Below, in pieces: positions 1 through 11,959 of a DNA stretch of 64,000 nucleotides. Position 1 is the stretch's first letter. Every line of letters starts with the position of its first letter. The stretch comes from Aquarana catesbeiana (Eukaryota; Chordata; Amphibia; Anura; Ranidae). The notes under the pieces were generated by a model. It was not told where the DNA came from and ran no database searches. It saw only the letters and a list, made by a program, of their open reading frames with translations. The position numbers and the translations under genes were made by a program. The stretch is from assembly GCF_042186555.1 (NCBI RefSeq), contig NC_133334.1, positions 213,776,720-213,840,719 of the forward strand, given 5' to 3'.

Positions 1-331
1 GACCCCTGATATCTCACCAAAGCCCCCCAACAGGGCTGATTAAAAAAAAACACACGAAGTAATGCAGTAAATAATAGAAAAAAAAATTATTGTAAAAAAT
101 AATAAAAATTTAAATAAAAAAAACACAGACAGCGTCCACCCCCTCCCCCGCTAAAAAAGAAAAGAAAAAAAAGAAGGCATTGTAAAAAAAAGAAAAAAAA
201 ATTGTAAAAAAAAAAAAAACACTGCCACGTGACATTAAAAATAAAAGTATCGGTAATCGGTATCGGCGAGTACTTGAAAAAAGTATCGGTACTTGTACTC
301 GGTCTTAAAAAAGTGGTATCAGGACATCCCT
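1..331 (-). mobile_element. hAT-like DNA transposon, terminal fragment
   Basis: A-rich noncoding DNA. Its left part (opening gacccctgatatctcacc) is the reverse complement of sequence near 41041-41095. Its right part, with alternating 'atcggta' motifs and ending ggacatccct, is the reverse complement of the element end at 35260-35341. Two separated pieces therefore match two pieces of one element elsewhere in the window, which supports a second, internally deleted copy of the same family. The outer end reads CAGGGATGTCC on the minus strand, a hAT-like terminus. The other end lies outside the window, so no TSD can be tested. Confidence 0.55.
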
Positions 332-1010
332 AATTAGAACACTTGTCAGTTTTTATTGCTGTCTGTGCCCCATTTGGGAGATTCGCCCTCTCTATTTGTC
401 CTGTTTACCATTATCATTGAAAGTGAAAGAAAAAGAAAATCGCAAATTTTGGGTTATCCCCAAAAAATTAATAGAGGGGAAATCTTCCAATGAGGACACT
501 AGTTCTGGTGACCCGGGGGTCATTTACAGGGATTACCTTTCACTTCCTGGCTATGGGACAGGAAGTGAAAAGATATCTCTGCAATGGGACACAGATGGGA
601 CACAGGGGTTATAATTCTCCCTTGCTCAATCCAAAATTTTTCTCAAAGAAGTTTATTAAAGAGAAAAAAAGAGAACAAAAGACAAACATGTCATAGATTC
701 CTATTCCAGATAGTACAGTGTTACAGTCATTATAAGCAGCAATCACTTTACACCATTGAATTATTCTCTATACACGCCCACCGCACAATTCAGCAGGGCC
801 AGCTAAGCTTCACACTAACAGGTACTGTTACAATCCAAATCTCTATAACAAATTTATTAGAGTAATATTCTGTCCAATACCAGATCCACTGGAGAGATTT
901 CAGGGGTATCTAACTAGGGTGACCACAGTTTAGTAAATTTGCCAGGGTGTCCTCTGTGTTGGAAGATATACTTCATAAATTCTTTCACCATGAGAGGGTC
1001 AGCTGCCTTC
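332..1010. other. unassigned repeat-like DNA, no gene
   Basis: No coding signal beyond short overlapping ORFs. The stretch around 385-580 shares short phrases with 57290-57560 (ccattatcat, cttccaat, tttcacttcctg-type motifs) and more weakly with 3480-3690. It is therefore probably an old dispersed repeat rather than unique DNA. I cannot name the family. Confidence 0.3.
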
Positions 1011-1080
1011 CAGTGGCGGTGCATCCATTAAGGGCGCACGGGTGCTGCCCCCTCTCTCCAGCCCCCCCCTTCTGTGTAGT

Positions 1081-1115
1081 ATGGATAGATTCATGCATTG
1101 CATGAATCTATCCAT
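1081..1115. repeat. 35-bp perfect palindrome
   Basis: Two 17-bp arms (atggatagattcatgca and its complement) flank a single t at 1098. It lies inside the hAT-like fragment and probably marks a fold within that element. Confidence 0.85.
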
Positions 1116-1539
1116 GGGTGCTGTAGCCACCCCCTATTTAGGCATCCGTCTGAATTACAGCGGTGGGGGGGGGGGGGTTTGAATCGCCTGATTAGAGCCA
1201 TAGGCTCTAATAGGCTTCAAAAAAGGTGAACTGCGAGCGTAAACCATTGCGCTTGCAGTCCACCCAGGTGTGTTGGCAAAGCAAATTAATATTTGCTTTG
1301 CTAACACAGAACCACCTCTCAGCCAATCAGGAGGTGCGGATGTAATACCGGTCACCTGATTGGCTGAAGGCAGAGGCGATCCCATTGGCCGCCTAGCAGA
1401 ACAGGAAAAAGACACGCACGGAGGACACAGGAGCCATCGCTGCACTACCCGTCCCACAGCTCACTGCCTGATCCCCTGCCTGACCCGCCACCATGATGGG
1501 GTAAGTGCCGGGCAGACAGCAGGCGGGGGGGGGGGCACA

Positions 1540-1757
1540 GTGGCTGCATATTATTGCCACAGAGGCTGCAATTGATGGGGCACAGTTGGCTGCATTTGCT
1601 GGGCATAATGACTGTATATTATGGGCACTGAGGCTGCAATTGATGGGCACAATTGACTGCATTTGCTAGGCACAATGGTTGGGGCACAGTTGGCTGCATT
1701 TGATGGGCACAGAGGCTGTATATGATGGGCACAGTTGGCTGCATATGATGGGCACAG
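1540..1757 (+). repeat. minisatellite, about 20-22 bp unit
   Basis: Imperfect units of the form ggctgcatttgatgggcaca recur about ten times with variable length. It ends exactly where the CR1 3' terminus begins. Confidence 0.7.
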
Positions 1758-1960
1758 TTACATAGTTACATAGTAGGTGAGGTTGAAAAAAGACACAAGT
1801 CCATCAAGTCCAACCTATGTGTGGGGATTATATGTCAGTATTACATTGTATATCCCTGTATGTTGCGGTCTTTGAGGTGCTTATCTAATAGTTTCTTGAA
1901 ACTATCGATGCTCCCTGCTGAGACCACCGCCTGTGGAAGGGAATTCCACATCCTTGCCGC
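1758..1960 (-). pseudogene. CR1 LINE: extreme 3' end of ORF2 and 3' UTR
   Basis: Read on the minus strand, the segment encodes the last residues of a CR1-type ORF2 (RMWNSLP, then KKLLDKHL) and a short 3' UTR ending in the tandem ctatgtaa motif typical of CR1 3' termini. The rest of the protein lies 16.2 kb away from 18167, and the interval is filled by a Harbinger element. The join is supported because 1951-1960 and 18167 onward form one continuous CR1 reading on either side of the insertion. Confidence 0.8.
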
Positions 1961-2499
1961 AACAACAAAATCCATGGATTTTTTCCGACGGATGTTGGCT
2001 CAAACTTGTCTTGCATACACACGATCACACAAAGTTATCGGAATTTCCGAACGCCAAGAACGCGGTGACCACCACGTACGACAAGACTTTAGAAGGGCAG
2101 TTAAATACCAAGCGCGGCACCCTTTGAGCTCCTTTTGCTAATCTCGTGTTAGTAAAAGTTTGGTGAGAGACGATTCGCGCTTTTTCAGACTCGTGGTTTT
2201 CAGATCGTATTTCTGTTGTTCAGTTTGTGCTTGTGGGTTTGCATCTGGTCTTCAGTGCGTGCAGAGAGTTCCCATTGACTTGTCATTGTGTTCTTGTCCG
2301 TTCGTTACTGATTTTCAGGTTGCTCCTCACAGGCCTTGCTGTTTTTCAGTGCGTTCTGTTACTTTGTTCTGACCAGCCGACTGTTTTCTAGCTATGTTGC
2401 GTGTACGTACTCATCGAGTTCGTGCTGTGCGGGGGCTTGGTGTTGGGGTCCTTACTTTGACACAAGCCCATTCCATGAACAGGGGAGGAGGACTTCATG

Positions 2500-2709
2500 G
2501 ACCAAGAATTAGCTGCTCCAGTGTGACCAATTCTGTCACATGCCTTTGCTCCGTGAGATCCGTGAGAGTAATCCTGACGATTTCAGGAACTTTCTCAGGA
2601 TGACGGACCCCATTTTTCACAGTTTGTTGGCTTTGCTGACCCCTTATATCAGCAGGCAGGATACCTGCATGAGGCAAGCCATCACTCCGGAGCAGAGGTT
2701 AGTCGCCAC
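2500..2709 (+). pseudogene. Harbinger (HARBI1-like) transposase, exon 1 first part
   Basis: Encodes the N-terminal region of a PIF/Harbinger transposase: motifs CDQFCHMPLLREI, then DDFRNFLRM and RQAITPEQRL are readable from about 2519. An indel near 2505-2515 shifts the frame relative to the presumed start (a MDQE-like reading around 2497). The frame then runs straight into the 8-bp target site gtcgccac (2702-2709) where hAT-A is inserted, and the same codons resume at 10104. The exact start codon is uncertain. Confidence 0.75.
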
Positions 2710-3820
2710 TAGGGATGAGCCGAACACCCCCCGGTTCGGTTCCACCAGAACCTGCGAACGGACCGAAAATTCGCACGAACGTTAGAACCCCATTGACGTC
2801 TATGGGACTCGAAGGTTCGAAATCAAAAGTGCTCATTTTAAAGGCTAATTTGCATGGTATTGTCCTAAAAAGGGTTTGGGGACCCGGGTCCTGCCCCAGG
2901 GGACATGTAACAATGCGAAAAAAACTTTTAAAAACAGCCGTTTTTTCGGGAGCAGTGATTTTAATGATGCTTAAAGTAAAAAAAAAAAAAGTGAAATATT
3001 CCTTTAAATATCGTACCTGGGGTGTGTCTATAGTATGCCTGTAAAGTGGCGCGTGTTTCCCGTGTTTAGAACAGTCCCTGCACAAAATGTCATTTTTAAA
3101 GGAAAAAATCTCATTTAAAACTGCTTGCGGGTTTAATGTAATGTCGGGTCCTGGCAATATGGATGAAAATCAGTGAGACAAACGGCACGGGTTTCCCCGT
3201 CCATTACCAGGCCCTTTGGGTCTTGTATGGATATTAAGGGGAACCCCGCACCCAAATTAAAATAAGGAAAGGTGTGGGGCCACCAGGCCCTATATACTCT
3301 GAACAGCAGTATACAGGTGGTGCAAACAAGACAGGGACTGTAGGTTTGTTGTTAAGTAGAATCTGTTTGTAATTTTGAACGGGTACATTTTTAACGTGTT
3401 TAGCTCCAGCCAAAAAATCTTTTTTAAGCTTTTTGGAAAACATAGGGAAGGGTTATCACCCCTGTGACATTTGTTTTGCTGACTGTCCTCCTCTTCAGAA
3501 GATTTCACCTCACTTTTTGTCCCAATGACAAATGTTTTTTGAAAATTTGGGTGTTTTTGTGGAACAAGGATTGGAAAGCATCAGTGGAAAGGAGAAATGT
3601 TTTTCCCATATTAACTCTTACAGGAGAGAATTTCCCTTCCTAGGGGTAGATTTCATCTCACTTCCTGTTGTCTCCTTCCGTTTGCAAGTAGGAGTCGTTT
3701 GTAAGTTAGATGTTTGAAAGTAGGGGCCTGCCCTATATACTCAGCAGAAATTTGGGCCTTAGGTGTTGTTGTGGCCACAACACAGTAAGCCCTCACAGGG
3801 CCCTGCTGTGAAATATTAGA

Positions 3821-4013
3821 TCAAGAATTGTAATTACATGCCCCTGTTGAACAGGGGCAGAAAAATTGGGCCTTTGGTGGTGGTGCTGGTGCCACAACAT
3901 TGTAAGTCCTCACTCGCTCTTGGTGGGCGCAGAAATGGGCCCTGCTGTGAAATATTGGATCAAGAATTGTAATTACATGCCCCTGTTGAACAAGGGCAGA
4001 AAAATTGGGTCTT

Positions 4014-4044
<31 letters not shown>

Positions 4045-4760
4045 GCCAAAACACTGTAAGTCCTCACTCGCTCTTGGTGGGTGCAGAAATGGGCCCTGCT
4101 GTGAAATATTAGATCAAGAATTGTAATTACATGCCCCTGTTGAACAAGGGCAGAAAAATTGGGCCTTTGGTGGTGGTGGTGGTGGTGCTGGTGCCACAAC
4201 ACTGTAAGTCCTCACTCGCTCTTGGTGGGTGCAAAAATGGGCCCTGCTGTGAAATATTAGATCAAGAATTGTAATTACATGCCCCCGTTGAACAGGGGCT
4301 GAAAAATTAGGCCTTAAGCACTGGTGCTGGTGCCACAACACTGCAACCCCTCACAGACACTCTAGTTGAAACGCAGGAACGAGCCCTGCTGCAAAGTATT
4401 GCATCAAAAATTGTAATTACACGCCCCTGTTAAACAGGGGCTGAAAAATTGGGCCTTAGGCACTGGTGCCACAACACTGCAACCCCTCACAGATACTCTA
4501 GTTGTAACACAGAAATGAGCCCTGCTGCAAAGTATTGCATCAAAAATTGTAATTACACGCCCCTGTTAAACAAGGGCTGAAAAATTGGGCCTTAGGCACT
4601 GGTGCTGGTGCCACAACACTGCAACCCCTCACAGATACTCTAGTTGTAAAGCAGAAATGAGCCCTGCTGCAAAGTATTGCACCAAAAATTGTAATTACAC
4701 GCCCCTGTTAAACAGGGGCTGAAAAATTGGGCCTTAGGCACTGGTGGCGGCACCCAGAAC
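3821..4760 (+). repeat. seven-copy tandem repeat, about 136-154 bp unit
   Basis: The phrase tcaagaattgtaattaca (or tcaaaaattgtaattaca) begins at 3821, 3960, 4114, 4262, 4404, 4540 and 4682. Part of the length change comes from a run of ggt triplets, longest in the third unit (near 4012-4040). The units fall into two subtypes (first four, last three). The repeat lies downstream of the transposase reading frame inside hAT-A. Confidence 0.9.
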
Positions 4761-4879
4761 CAAAAATGTTCTTACAAGCTATCAGCGTGATCATTGAGGA
4801 GGAAGAGGATAATTACTCAGGGATAGTCACTCAGCATCAGCATAGGCAGTCTTTGAAGGGATCTGAGATTCAAAAAAAA

Positions 4880-7427
4880 TTATTCGGTTACATTAGCATC
4901 AGGTACTTGGTAGCTGGTGGTGATCCAAGACTGATTCATTTTTATGAAGGTCAGTCGATCGACCGAGTCGGTGGACAGACGCACCCTGTGATCGGTTACA
5001 AAGCCTCCAGCAGCACTGAATGTGCGTTCCGAAAGAACGCTGGATGCAGGACAGGCCAGTAGCTCAATTGCATACTGTGCAAGCTCTGGCCAGTGATCCA
5101 TCCTCAAGACCCAGTAACCCAGAGGATTTTCGGTGGGAAAGGTGTCCAAGTCAGATCTTGCCCCTAGGTAATCCTGCACCATGTAAAACAGACGCTGGAA
5201 ATGGTTGCTGGAACCGATCATACCTTGGGGCTGCAGACCAAAAAATTGTCTGAACACATCGGTCAGACGGCCACCTTCTCCGCTCCTTCTTTGACTGACC
5301 AAAGCCTCAGCAACACGTTGTCCAGAAACAGGAGTATGTAACCTCCCAGTCTCTGGAAACGCGTTGCACAGACCTTTCTGCAAGGCCTCCCGAAGATGTT
5401 TCATCCTCTGCTCCCTCTGCGATGGCAAGATAAGGTCCGCAACCTGACCCTTGTAACGTGGATCAAGAAGGGTTGCCAGCCAGTATTGGTCCTTCTCCTT
5501 GATACCACGAATACGAGGATCCTTACGGAGGCTTTGCAGGATCAGGGAGGCCATGCAGCATAGGTTTGCTGAGGCATTCGGTCTGGAGTCCTCTGGGTCA
5601 CTAAGGACGACATGGTCCGCAGCCACCTCCTCCCAGCCACGTACAAGTCCATGTGTTTCTTGGGACTGATCCCTTAAAGACTGCTGCTGATGCTGAGTGC
5701 CAGGCTCCACCTCCATACTGACACAATCTTCCTCCTCCTCGTCCTCTTCCTGTGTGATCGGCGGGCACGCAGGAACACTGTCTGGATAAAGGGGGCCTTG
5801 AGAGCTAAGGAAGTCCTCCTCTTCCTGCCTCTGTTCTGCCTCAAGTACCCTGTCCATTATTCCACGCAGCGTGTGCTCCAACAGGTGGACAAGGGGGACA
5901 GTGTCACTGATGAATGCACTGTCACTGCTCACCATCCTCGTGGCCTCCTCAAATGGTGACAGGACAGTGCATGCATCTCTGATCATGGCCCACTGGCGTG
6001 GGGAAAAAAACCAAGCTCCCCTGCCCCTTTTCTGGTGCCATAGTCGCACAGGTACTCATTGATGGCCCTCTGCTGCGTGTGCAGCCCCTGCAGCATGGCC
6101 AACATTGAGTTCCACCTGGTGGGCATGTCACAGATTAGGCGGTTCTTGGGCAGGTTAAACTCCTTTTGGAGGTCCGCCAGCTGAGCACTGGCATTATATG
6201 ACCGGCGGAAATGCACACAGACTTTCCTGGCCTGCCTCAGGACATCCTGTAAGCCCGGGTACCTGCCCAAGAACCGCTGCACCACCAAGTTAAGGACGTG
6301 AGCCAAACAAGGCACATGGGTCATTTGTCCCTGTCGGAGGGCAGAGAGGAGGTTGGTGCCATTGTCGCAAACCACCATTCCTGCCTTAAGTTGGCGTGGC
6401 GTCAACCACCTCTGAACCTGCCCCTGCAGAGCTGACAGAACCTCTGCCCCAGTGTGGCTCCTGTCCCCCAAGCACACCAGCTCAAGCACCGCATGGCATC
6501 TTTTGGCCTGCGTACTTGCGTAGCCCCTTGAACGGCTATGGAGCACCGCTGGTTCCGAGAACAAAGCACAGGAAGAGGCCATGGAGGAAGAAGAAGAGGA
6601 GGGGGTGGAGGAGAGAGGTGTGTCACAATCATTAGCATTTTGGAGGCGTGGTGGCGGAACAACCTCCAACACTACTGCACCTTGTCCTGCATCCTTCCGA
6701 GCTGCCAGCAGAGTCACCCAATGCGCAGTGAAACTTAGGGAACGTCCCTATCCATGCCTGCTGGACCATAAGTCAGCGGTAATATGCACCTTACTGCTGA
6801 CCGCCCTGTCCAGCGAGGCATGGACATTGCCTTCCACATGCCGGTAGAGAGCCGGAATCGCCTTCCGTGAGAAAAAGTGGCGTTTGGGTACCTGCCACTG
6901 AGGAACCGCACATTCCACAAACTCACGGAAGGGGGCAGAGTCTACCAACTGAAAAGGCAGCAGTTGAAGTGCTAGCAATTTTGCCAAGCTAGCATTCAAC
7001 CGCGGGGCATGTGGATGGCTGGGAGCAAACTTCTTTCGGTGGTGCAGCAGCTGGGGCAGGGAAATTTGCCTGGTACAATCTGACGTCGGTGTACCAAAAG
7101 CAGATTGTCCACAAGTACTGATGACATTGAGCCGAGGGAAGAGGCCGCTGCTTTGCCAGACAAAGTACCCTGGGCATGGGTGAGAGAGGATGAGGAGGAT
7201 GAGGACGGCTTGGTCATCCACTCGACCAAGTCTTCCGCATGTTGTGGCTCAATACGGCCAGCTGCCGAAAAAAAGGCCAAGCGTGTCCCACGGCCACGTG
7301 CTGATGAGGATGCACCGTCTCCACGACCAGCACTAGACACAGAGCCTGCTTGCCCTCTCTTATTGGCTTGTGACTGTCTGCCTCTCCTTCTTAGCCTTCC
7401 AGACATACTAATGGCCTGTAGCTGCAC
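4880..7427 (-). pseudogene. hAT transposase, broken
   Basis: A hAT-family (RNase H-like) transposase in pieces. From the 5' end on the minus strand: a basic, Ser-rich N-terminus from 7427; a segment ending VHITADLWSS with the first catalytic Asp (about 6760-6790); VVCDNGTNLL with the second Asp; CLAHVLNLVV; DMPTRWNSML (about 6090); and finally the hATC dimerisation region with SSVLSERTFSAAGG (near 5030), which holds the third acidic residue. Damage: a frameshift near 7200, a stop at about 6748, and an indel in the seven-A run near 6004. All family landmarks are otherwise present, so this is a degraded autonomous copy rather than a deletion derivative. Confidence 0.85.
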
Positions 7428-7557
7428 TAAACTGGGATATATATATATATCCCAGCTTAGTGCAGCTACAGGCCATTAGCAAAATACAGGCCATTAGCAG
7501 CTACAGGCCAGCTAGCAAAATCAACTGCCTGCCTGTAGTATGAGAACACCACCAACC

Positions 7558-9426
7558 TTCTACAGGTAGCTTTAGCTGAACACTGTGCAGAGCTCGCAAA
7601 AAAATAACTTGTAGCTTTTTTAGCTGCCTGCGGTAGTGATAGGATCAGGAAAACACCACCAACCTTCTACAGGTAGCTTTAGCTGAACACTGTGCAGAGC
7701 TCGCAAAAAAATAACTTGTAGGTTTAGCTGAACACTGTGAGGAGGACGCACCACACTAACTTGTAGTTTTAGCTGAACACTGTGAGCAGGACGCACTGCA
7801 CTAACTTGTAGCTTTAGGTGAACACTGTGAGCAGGACGCACTGCACTAACTTGTAGCTTTAGATGAACACTGTGCAGAGGTCTCACTACACTAACTTGTA
7901 GTTTTAGCTGAACACTGTGAGCAGGACGCACCGCACTAACTTGTAGTTTTAGCTGAACACTGTGAGCAGGACACACTGCACTAACATGTAGCTTTAGATG
8001 AACACTGTGCAGAGGTGTCACTACACTAACTTGTAGTTTTAGCTGAACACTGTGAGCAGGACGCACCGCACTAACTTGTAGTTTGTGCTGAACACTGTGA
8101 GCAGGATGCACTGCACTAACTTGTAGTTTTAGCTGAACACTGTGAGCAGGACGCACTGCACTAACTTGTAGTTTTAGCTGAACACTGTGAGCAGGACGCA
8201 CCGCACTAACTTGTAGTTTGTGCTGAACACTGTGAGCAGGATGCACTGCACTAACTTGTAGTTTTAGCTGAACACTGTGAGCAGGACGCACTGCACTAAC
8301 TTGTAGTTTTAGATGAACACTGTGCAGAGGTCTCACTACACTAACTTGTAGTTTTAGCTGAACACTGTGAGCAGGACGCACCCCACTAACTTGTAGTTTT
8401 AGCTGAACACTGTGAGCAGGACGCACTGCACTAACTTGTAGTTTTAGCTGAACACTGTGAGCAGGACGCACTGCACTAACTTGTAGCTTTAGATGAACAC
8501 TGTGCAGAGGTCTCACTACACTAACTTGTAGTTTTAGCTGAACACTGTGAGCAGGATGCACCGCACTAACTTGTAGTTTTATCTGAATACTGTGAGCAGG
8601 ACGCACCGCACTAACTTGTAGTTTTAGCTGAACACTGTGAGCAGGACGCACTGCACTAACATGTAGCTTTAGATGAACACTGTGAGCAGGACGCACCGCA
8701 CTAACTTGTAGTTTTAGCTGAACACTGTGAGCAGGACGCACTGCACTAACCTGTAGTTTTAGCTGAACAATGTGAGCAGGACGCACTGCACTAACTTGTA
8801 GCTTTAGATGAACACTGTGCAGAGGTCTCACTACACTAACTTGTAGTTTTAGCTGAACACTGTGAGCAGGACGCACCGCACTAACTTGTAGTTTTAGCTG
8901 AACACTGTGAGCAGGACGCACTGCACTAACTTGTAGTTTTAGCTGAACACTGTGAGCAGGACGCACTGCACTAACTTGTAGCTTAAGATGAACACTGTGC
9001 AGAGGTCTCACTACACTAACTTGTAGTTTTAGCTGAACACTGTGAGTAGGACACACCACACTAACTTGTAGTTTTAGCTGAACACTGTGAGCAGGATGCA
9101 CTGCACTAACTTGTAGTTTTAGCTGAACACTGTGAGCAGGACGCACTGCACTAACTTGTAGCTTTAGATGAACACTGTGCAGAGGTCTCACTACACGAAC
9201 TTGTAGTTTTAGCTGAACACTGTGAGCAGGACGCACCGCACTAACTTGTAGTTTTAGCTGAACACTGTGAGCAGGACGCACCGCACTAACTTGTAGTTTT
9301 AGCTGAACACTGTGAGCAGGACGCACCGCACTAACTTGTAGTTTTAGCTGAACACTGTGAGCAGGACGCACCGTACTAACTTGTAGTTTTAGCTGAACAC
9401 TGTGAGCAGGACGCACTGCACTAACT
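7558..9426 (-). repeat. 45-bp minisatellite with open 15-residue frame
   Basis: About 40 copies of a 45-bp unit (ctaacttgtagttttagctg...). Because 45 is divisible by 3 and the unit lacks a stop in one minus frame, the array gives a 598-residue open frame of the 15-residue type VRPAHSVQLKLQVSA. A variant unit with gcagagg recurs at 7874, 8009, 8324, 8504, 8819, 8999 and 9179. The spacings are 135, 315, 180, 315, 180 and 180, all exact multiples of 45, showing higher-order amplification. It lies upstream of the hAT transposase on the same strand. I treat the frame as a by-product of the repeat. Confidence 0.9.
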
Positions 9427-9572
9427 GTAAATAGTCTAGCTGCCTGACTGTGGTACTAATAGGATCAAAAGAACACCAGCAATTTTCTTCAGGTAGCTGT
9501 AAATACTGTAACAAGACAAGCCTGCCTGTCAGTAAGAAGATAACAGGAACGGATCTAGCTAAACTGAATACA

Positions 9573-9573
<1 letters not shown>

Positions 9574-9634
<61 letters not shown>
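9574..9634. repeat. (TA)n microsatellite
   Basis: About 30 uninterrupted TA dinucleotides within hAT-A, beyond the 45-bp array. Confidence 0.95.
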
Positions 9635-9637
<3 letters not shown>

Positions 9638-10103
9638 ACACCTGGGATGCATATATATACACAATACACTGTAAGTGCAGCTAACTCACTGATTGTCCTG
9701 CCTAATCTATCTAACTCAAATGAAATGACACTGTCTCTCTGTCTATCTATCTCTCTTTGAACGCCGGAACACACACTACACAGGGCCGCCGTGCAGGCGG
9801 CCTTATATAGTGTGGGGCGTGTTCTAAACCCCCTGAGCCATAATTGGCCAAAGCCACCCTGGCTTTGGCCAATTACAGCTCTCTCTACTGACGGCGCTGT
9901 GATTGGCCAAGCATGCGGGTCATAGTGCATGCTTGGCCAATCATCAGCCAGCAATGCACTGCGATGCCGCAGTGAATTATGGGCCGTGACGCGCCACACG
10001 AATTTGGCGCGAATGACCCATATCATTCGCAATACGGCGAACGGGCGAACAGACGATGTTCGAGTCGAACATTGATTCCACTCGAACACGAAGCTCATCC
10101 CTA

Positions 10104-10246
10104 GTCGCCACCCTGCGGTACTTGGTGACGGGGAGAAGCCTGCAAGACCTCAAGTTCTCGACAGGCATCTCCCCCCAGGTTCTGGGGATCATTATCCCGG
10201 AGACCTGTTCTGCATCATTCAGGTCCTGCAGAAGAAGTATATTAAG
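10104..10246 (+). pseudogene. Harbinger transposase, exon 1 second part
   Basis: Resumes the transposase after hAT-A: VATLRYLVTGRSLQDLKFST and then LGIIIPETCSA. A one-base loss near 10213 (gcatcattc) shifts the frame before the exon ends. The exon stops at attaag with a gtaaga donor at 10247. The first eight bases are the second copy of the hAT target duplication. Confidence 0.8.
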
Positions 10247-11198
10247 GTAAGATTTATTCTTTAACATCACATTTTATTGTATTTAATGTTTGTTAATATA
10301 TTGTATTTCTTTCCTCATTCCCTAATTACCATGATTGTAATATGCTGTGAATGTCCCCTTTGTCCTCATGCATGCTGGATTTAAAAAAAAAAAAAGTTTT
10401 AGTCCTTCATACATATTTGCCTTCACTTACCTCCCCAACATGCTCTCCTGGGCCTATATCTACCTTGTCTACTCAATTAACAATGTATTTTGTCAGCTCC
10501 ATAGTAGTGCTTTACCCTAAATCCCCCCTAAAATGTGTAAAACTGTGATGTGTGCTTTAAATTCAGACAGAGTGCCAGAGGTTTTTTCATTTTTGGGTCC
10601 CAAAATCATTTGAAACCCTCCCTCCCCCCAACTGCTAACTCAGCTGATACCAATCCTCTGTCTGCTGACTTTGTCAGACCCATACACACTATACCCACCT
10701 CTTTTGTGGTCAGATTTCAGGATGAATTCCCCAAAGCATGTAGTGCAAGGGCCTGCCTGAATACTTTCAAATGGTACTGTTTAAAGTTTTTTTTATCCTA
10801 CTACTATCTTGATAGGTAATAGCAGAATGTAAAAATGTGGTAAAATGTGTACAGTGTGTATTCATATTTTTGTATTATGACATTTCTTACCTGTCCAGTG
10901 GGCTGCCAATAGTGTAAGTAAGGAGGGGCTGGACAAAGTAATACACATTATTTAGGCATTAATCTCTCAATGAAGTGGAGAGGGTTACCTGTCCAAGACA
11001 TCTCCCCCCCCCCCCTAAAATTTATAAAATGGCCCATGAGAGGGGGGAGGAATCTGATAGGTGGACCTTATACATTTGTCTTTAAATACTCCCTAAAATA
11101 AATGTTATACTGATGTTGGCAAAGAATGTTTGTGTCTAATCTGCTTTCAATGTTTATGTGCAAAATGATTAATTTATTTTTCTTGTTTGACTCCACAG
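10247..11198 (+). other. Harbinger transposase intron
   Basis: Starts gtaaga and ends tttgactccacag, a good GT-AG pair. The coding sense is continuous across it (YIK to FPSNPQEW). The 952 bp inside are AT-rich with no further gene seen. Confidence 0.75.
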
Positions 11199-11959
11199 TT
11201 TCCTTCCAACCCACAGGAATGGCAGACTGTGGCATCCCACTTTGCCCAGTTTTGGGACTTTCCTAACTGCGTCGGGGCAGTTGATGGGAAACACGTCCAC
11301 ATCGTCCCACCACCCAACTCGGGGTCATACTATTACAACTACAAGGGGTTCAATAGTATTGTGATGTTGGCGGTGGTGTCGGCTACTTACGAGTTCCTGT
11401 ATGTGGACGTGGGGAAGAATGGCCGGATGTCAGATGGTGGAGTCATCGCCCACATGGAGTTCTACAGGCGTCTCCAGAATGCAGCTTGGGCTTGCCACCT
11501 CCAGAAGACAATGCGGAAGGACTTACATTCGTCTTTGTTGCAGATGAAGCGTTTGCGCTGGGGGACCATCTTATGCGGCCATTCCCTATGAGGACCCTCA
11601 CCCCAGATCAGAGGGTTTTTAATTACCGGCTGGCCAGAGCCAGAAGAGTGGTGGAGAACACATTTGGAATAATGGACAGCCGGTTCCGCCTGTTTCCTAC
11701 ACTGATACACATGGCGGAATATAAACTCAATCACATCATCCTGGCTTGCTGTTTTCTCCACAATTTTTTAAGGAGAAATTCTTGGAACTATGCTGGCTCA
11801 GTTGGGCCTGAGGCCGGAATTCATATTAATGAACCAACCCTGACGGCGCTTGAAGCTGGCCGTCCTGTCTTGCCCCCCCAGACTGCCCGCGAGGTCCGTA
11901 TAAGATACATGGAATACTTTGCGGGTAGGGGGGCCATCGATATGCCAGACAATGTCTGA
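11199..11959 (+). pseudogene. Harbinger transposase, exon 2 with DDE catalytic core
   Basis: HARBI1-like catalytic domain. The CVGAVDGKHVHI motif (first Asp, about 11269) is followed by YYYNYKGFNSIVMLAV, then LYVDVGKNGRMSDGG (second Asp region, about 11400), FVADEAFALGDHLMRP and RARRVVENTFGI (third acidic residue, about 11650), ending MPDNV and tga at 11957. A one-base loss near 11480 shifts the frame between the second and third motifs. A polyadenylation signal aataaa follows at 11971. All catalytic motifs are visible, so the element died by small indels and insertions. Confidence 0.85.

Larger units (their letters stand above)
1011..1757 (+). mobile_element. hAT-like element, left part only
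   Basis: Starts cagtggcggtgcatcc, a hAT-type CAG terminus, and runs through a perfect palindrome, a G-run (1163-1176) and a minisatellite until the CR1 3' end begins at 1758. No right terminus is seen. The CR1 appears to have inserted into it or truncated it. Class is inferred from the end sequence only. Confidence 0.4.
2710..10103 (-). mobile_element. hAT-A: 7.4 kb hAT transposon
   Basis: Bounded by TAGGGATGAGC at the left and its inverse GCTCATCCCTA at the right, with a perfect 8-bp TSD gtcgccac at 2702-2709 and 10104-10111. This is the hAT superfamily signature. On the minus strand it carries a decayed transposase (4880-7427). It also contains a seven-copy repeat of about 145 bp (3821-4760), a 45-bp minisatellite (7558-9426) and a TA microsatellite (9574-9634). 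Its left 0.5 kb closely resembles the left end of hAT-B at 21100, so the two share terminal and subterminal sequence. It was inserted after the Harbinger, whose coding exon it interrupts. Confidence 0.9.

Noticed and set aside
4880..7427. Domesticated ZBED-like host gene
   Set aside because: The frame lies inside a hAT with a perfect TSD and ends and has frameshifts and a stop, so it is a dead transposase.
7620..9416. 598-codon repetitive protein gene
   Set aside because: Open frame explained by a stop-free 45-bp unit; no start context, splice signals or domain support.
9559..10098. ORF with a long Ile-Tyr repeat on the minus strand
   Set aside because: Translation of the (TA)n microsatellite.
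11199..11959. Host HARBI1 gene
   Set aside because: Frameshifted, within a Harbinger with element-type ends and a second ORF; not the conserved host gene.
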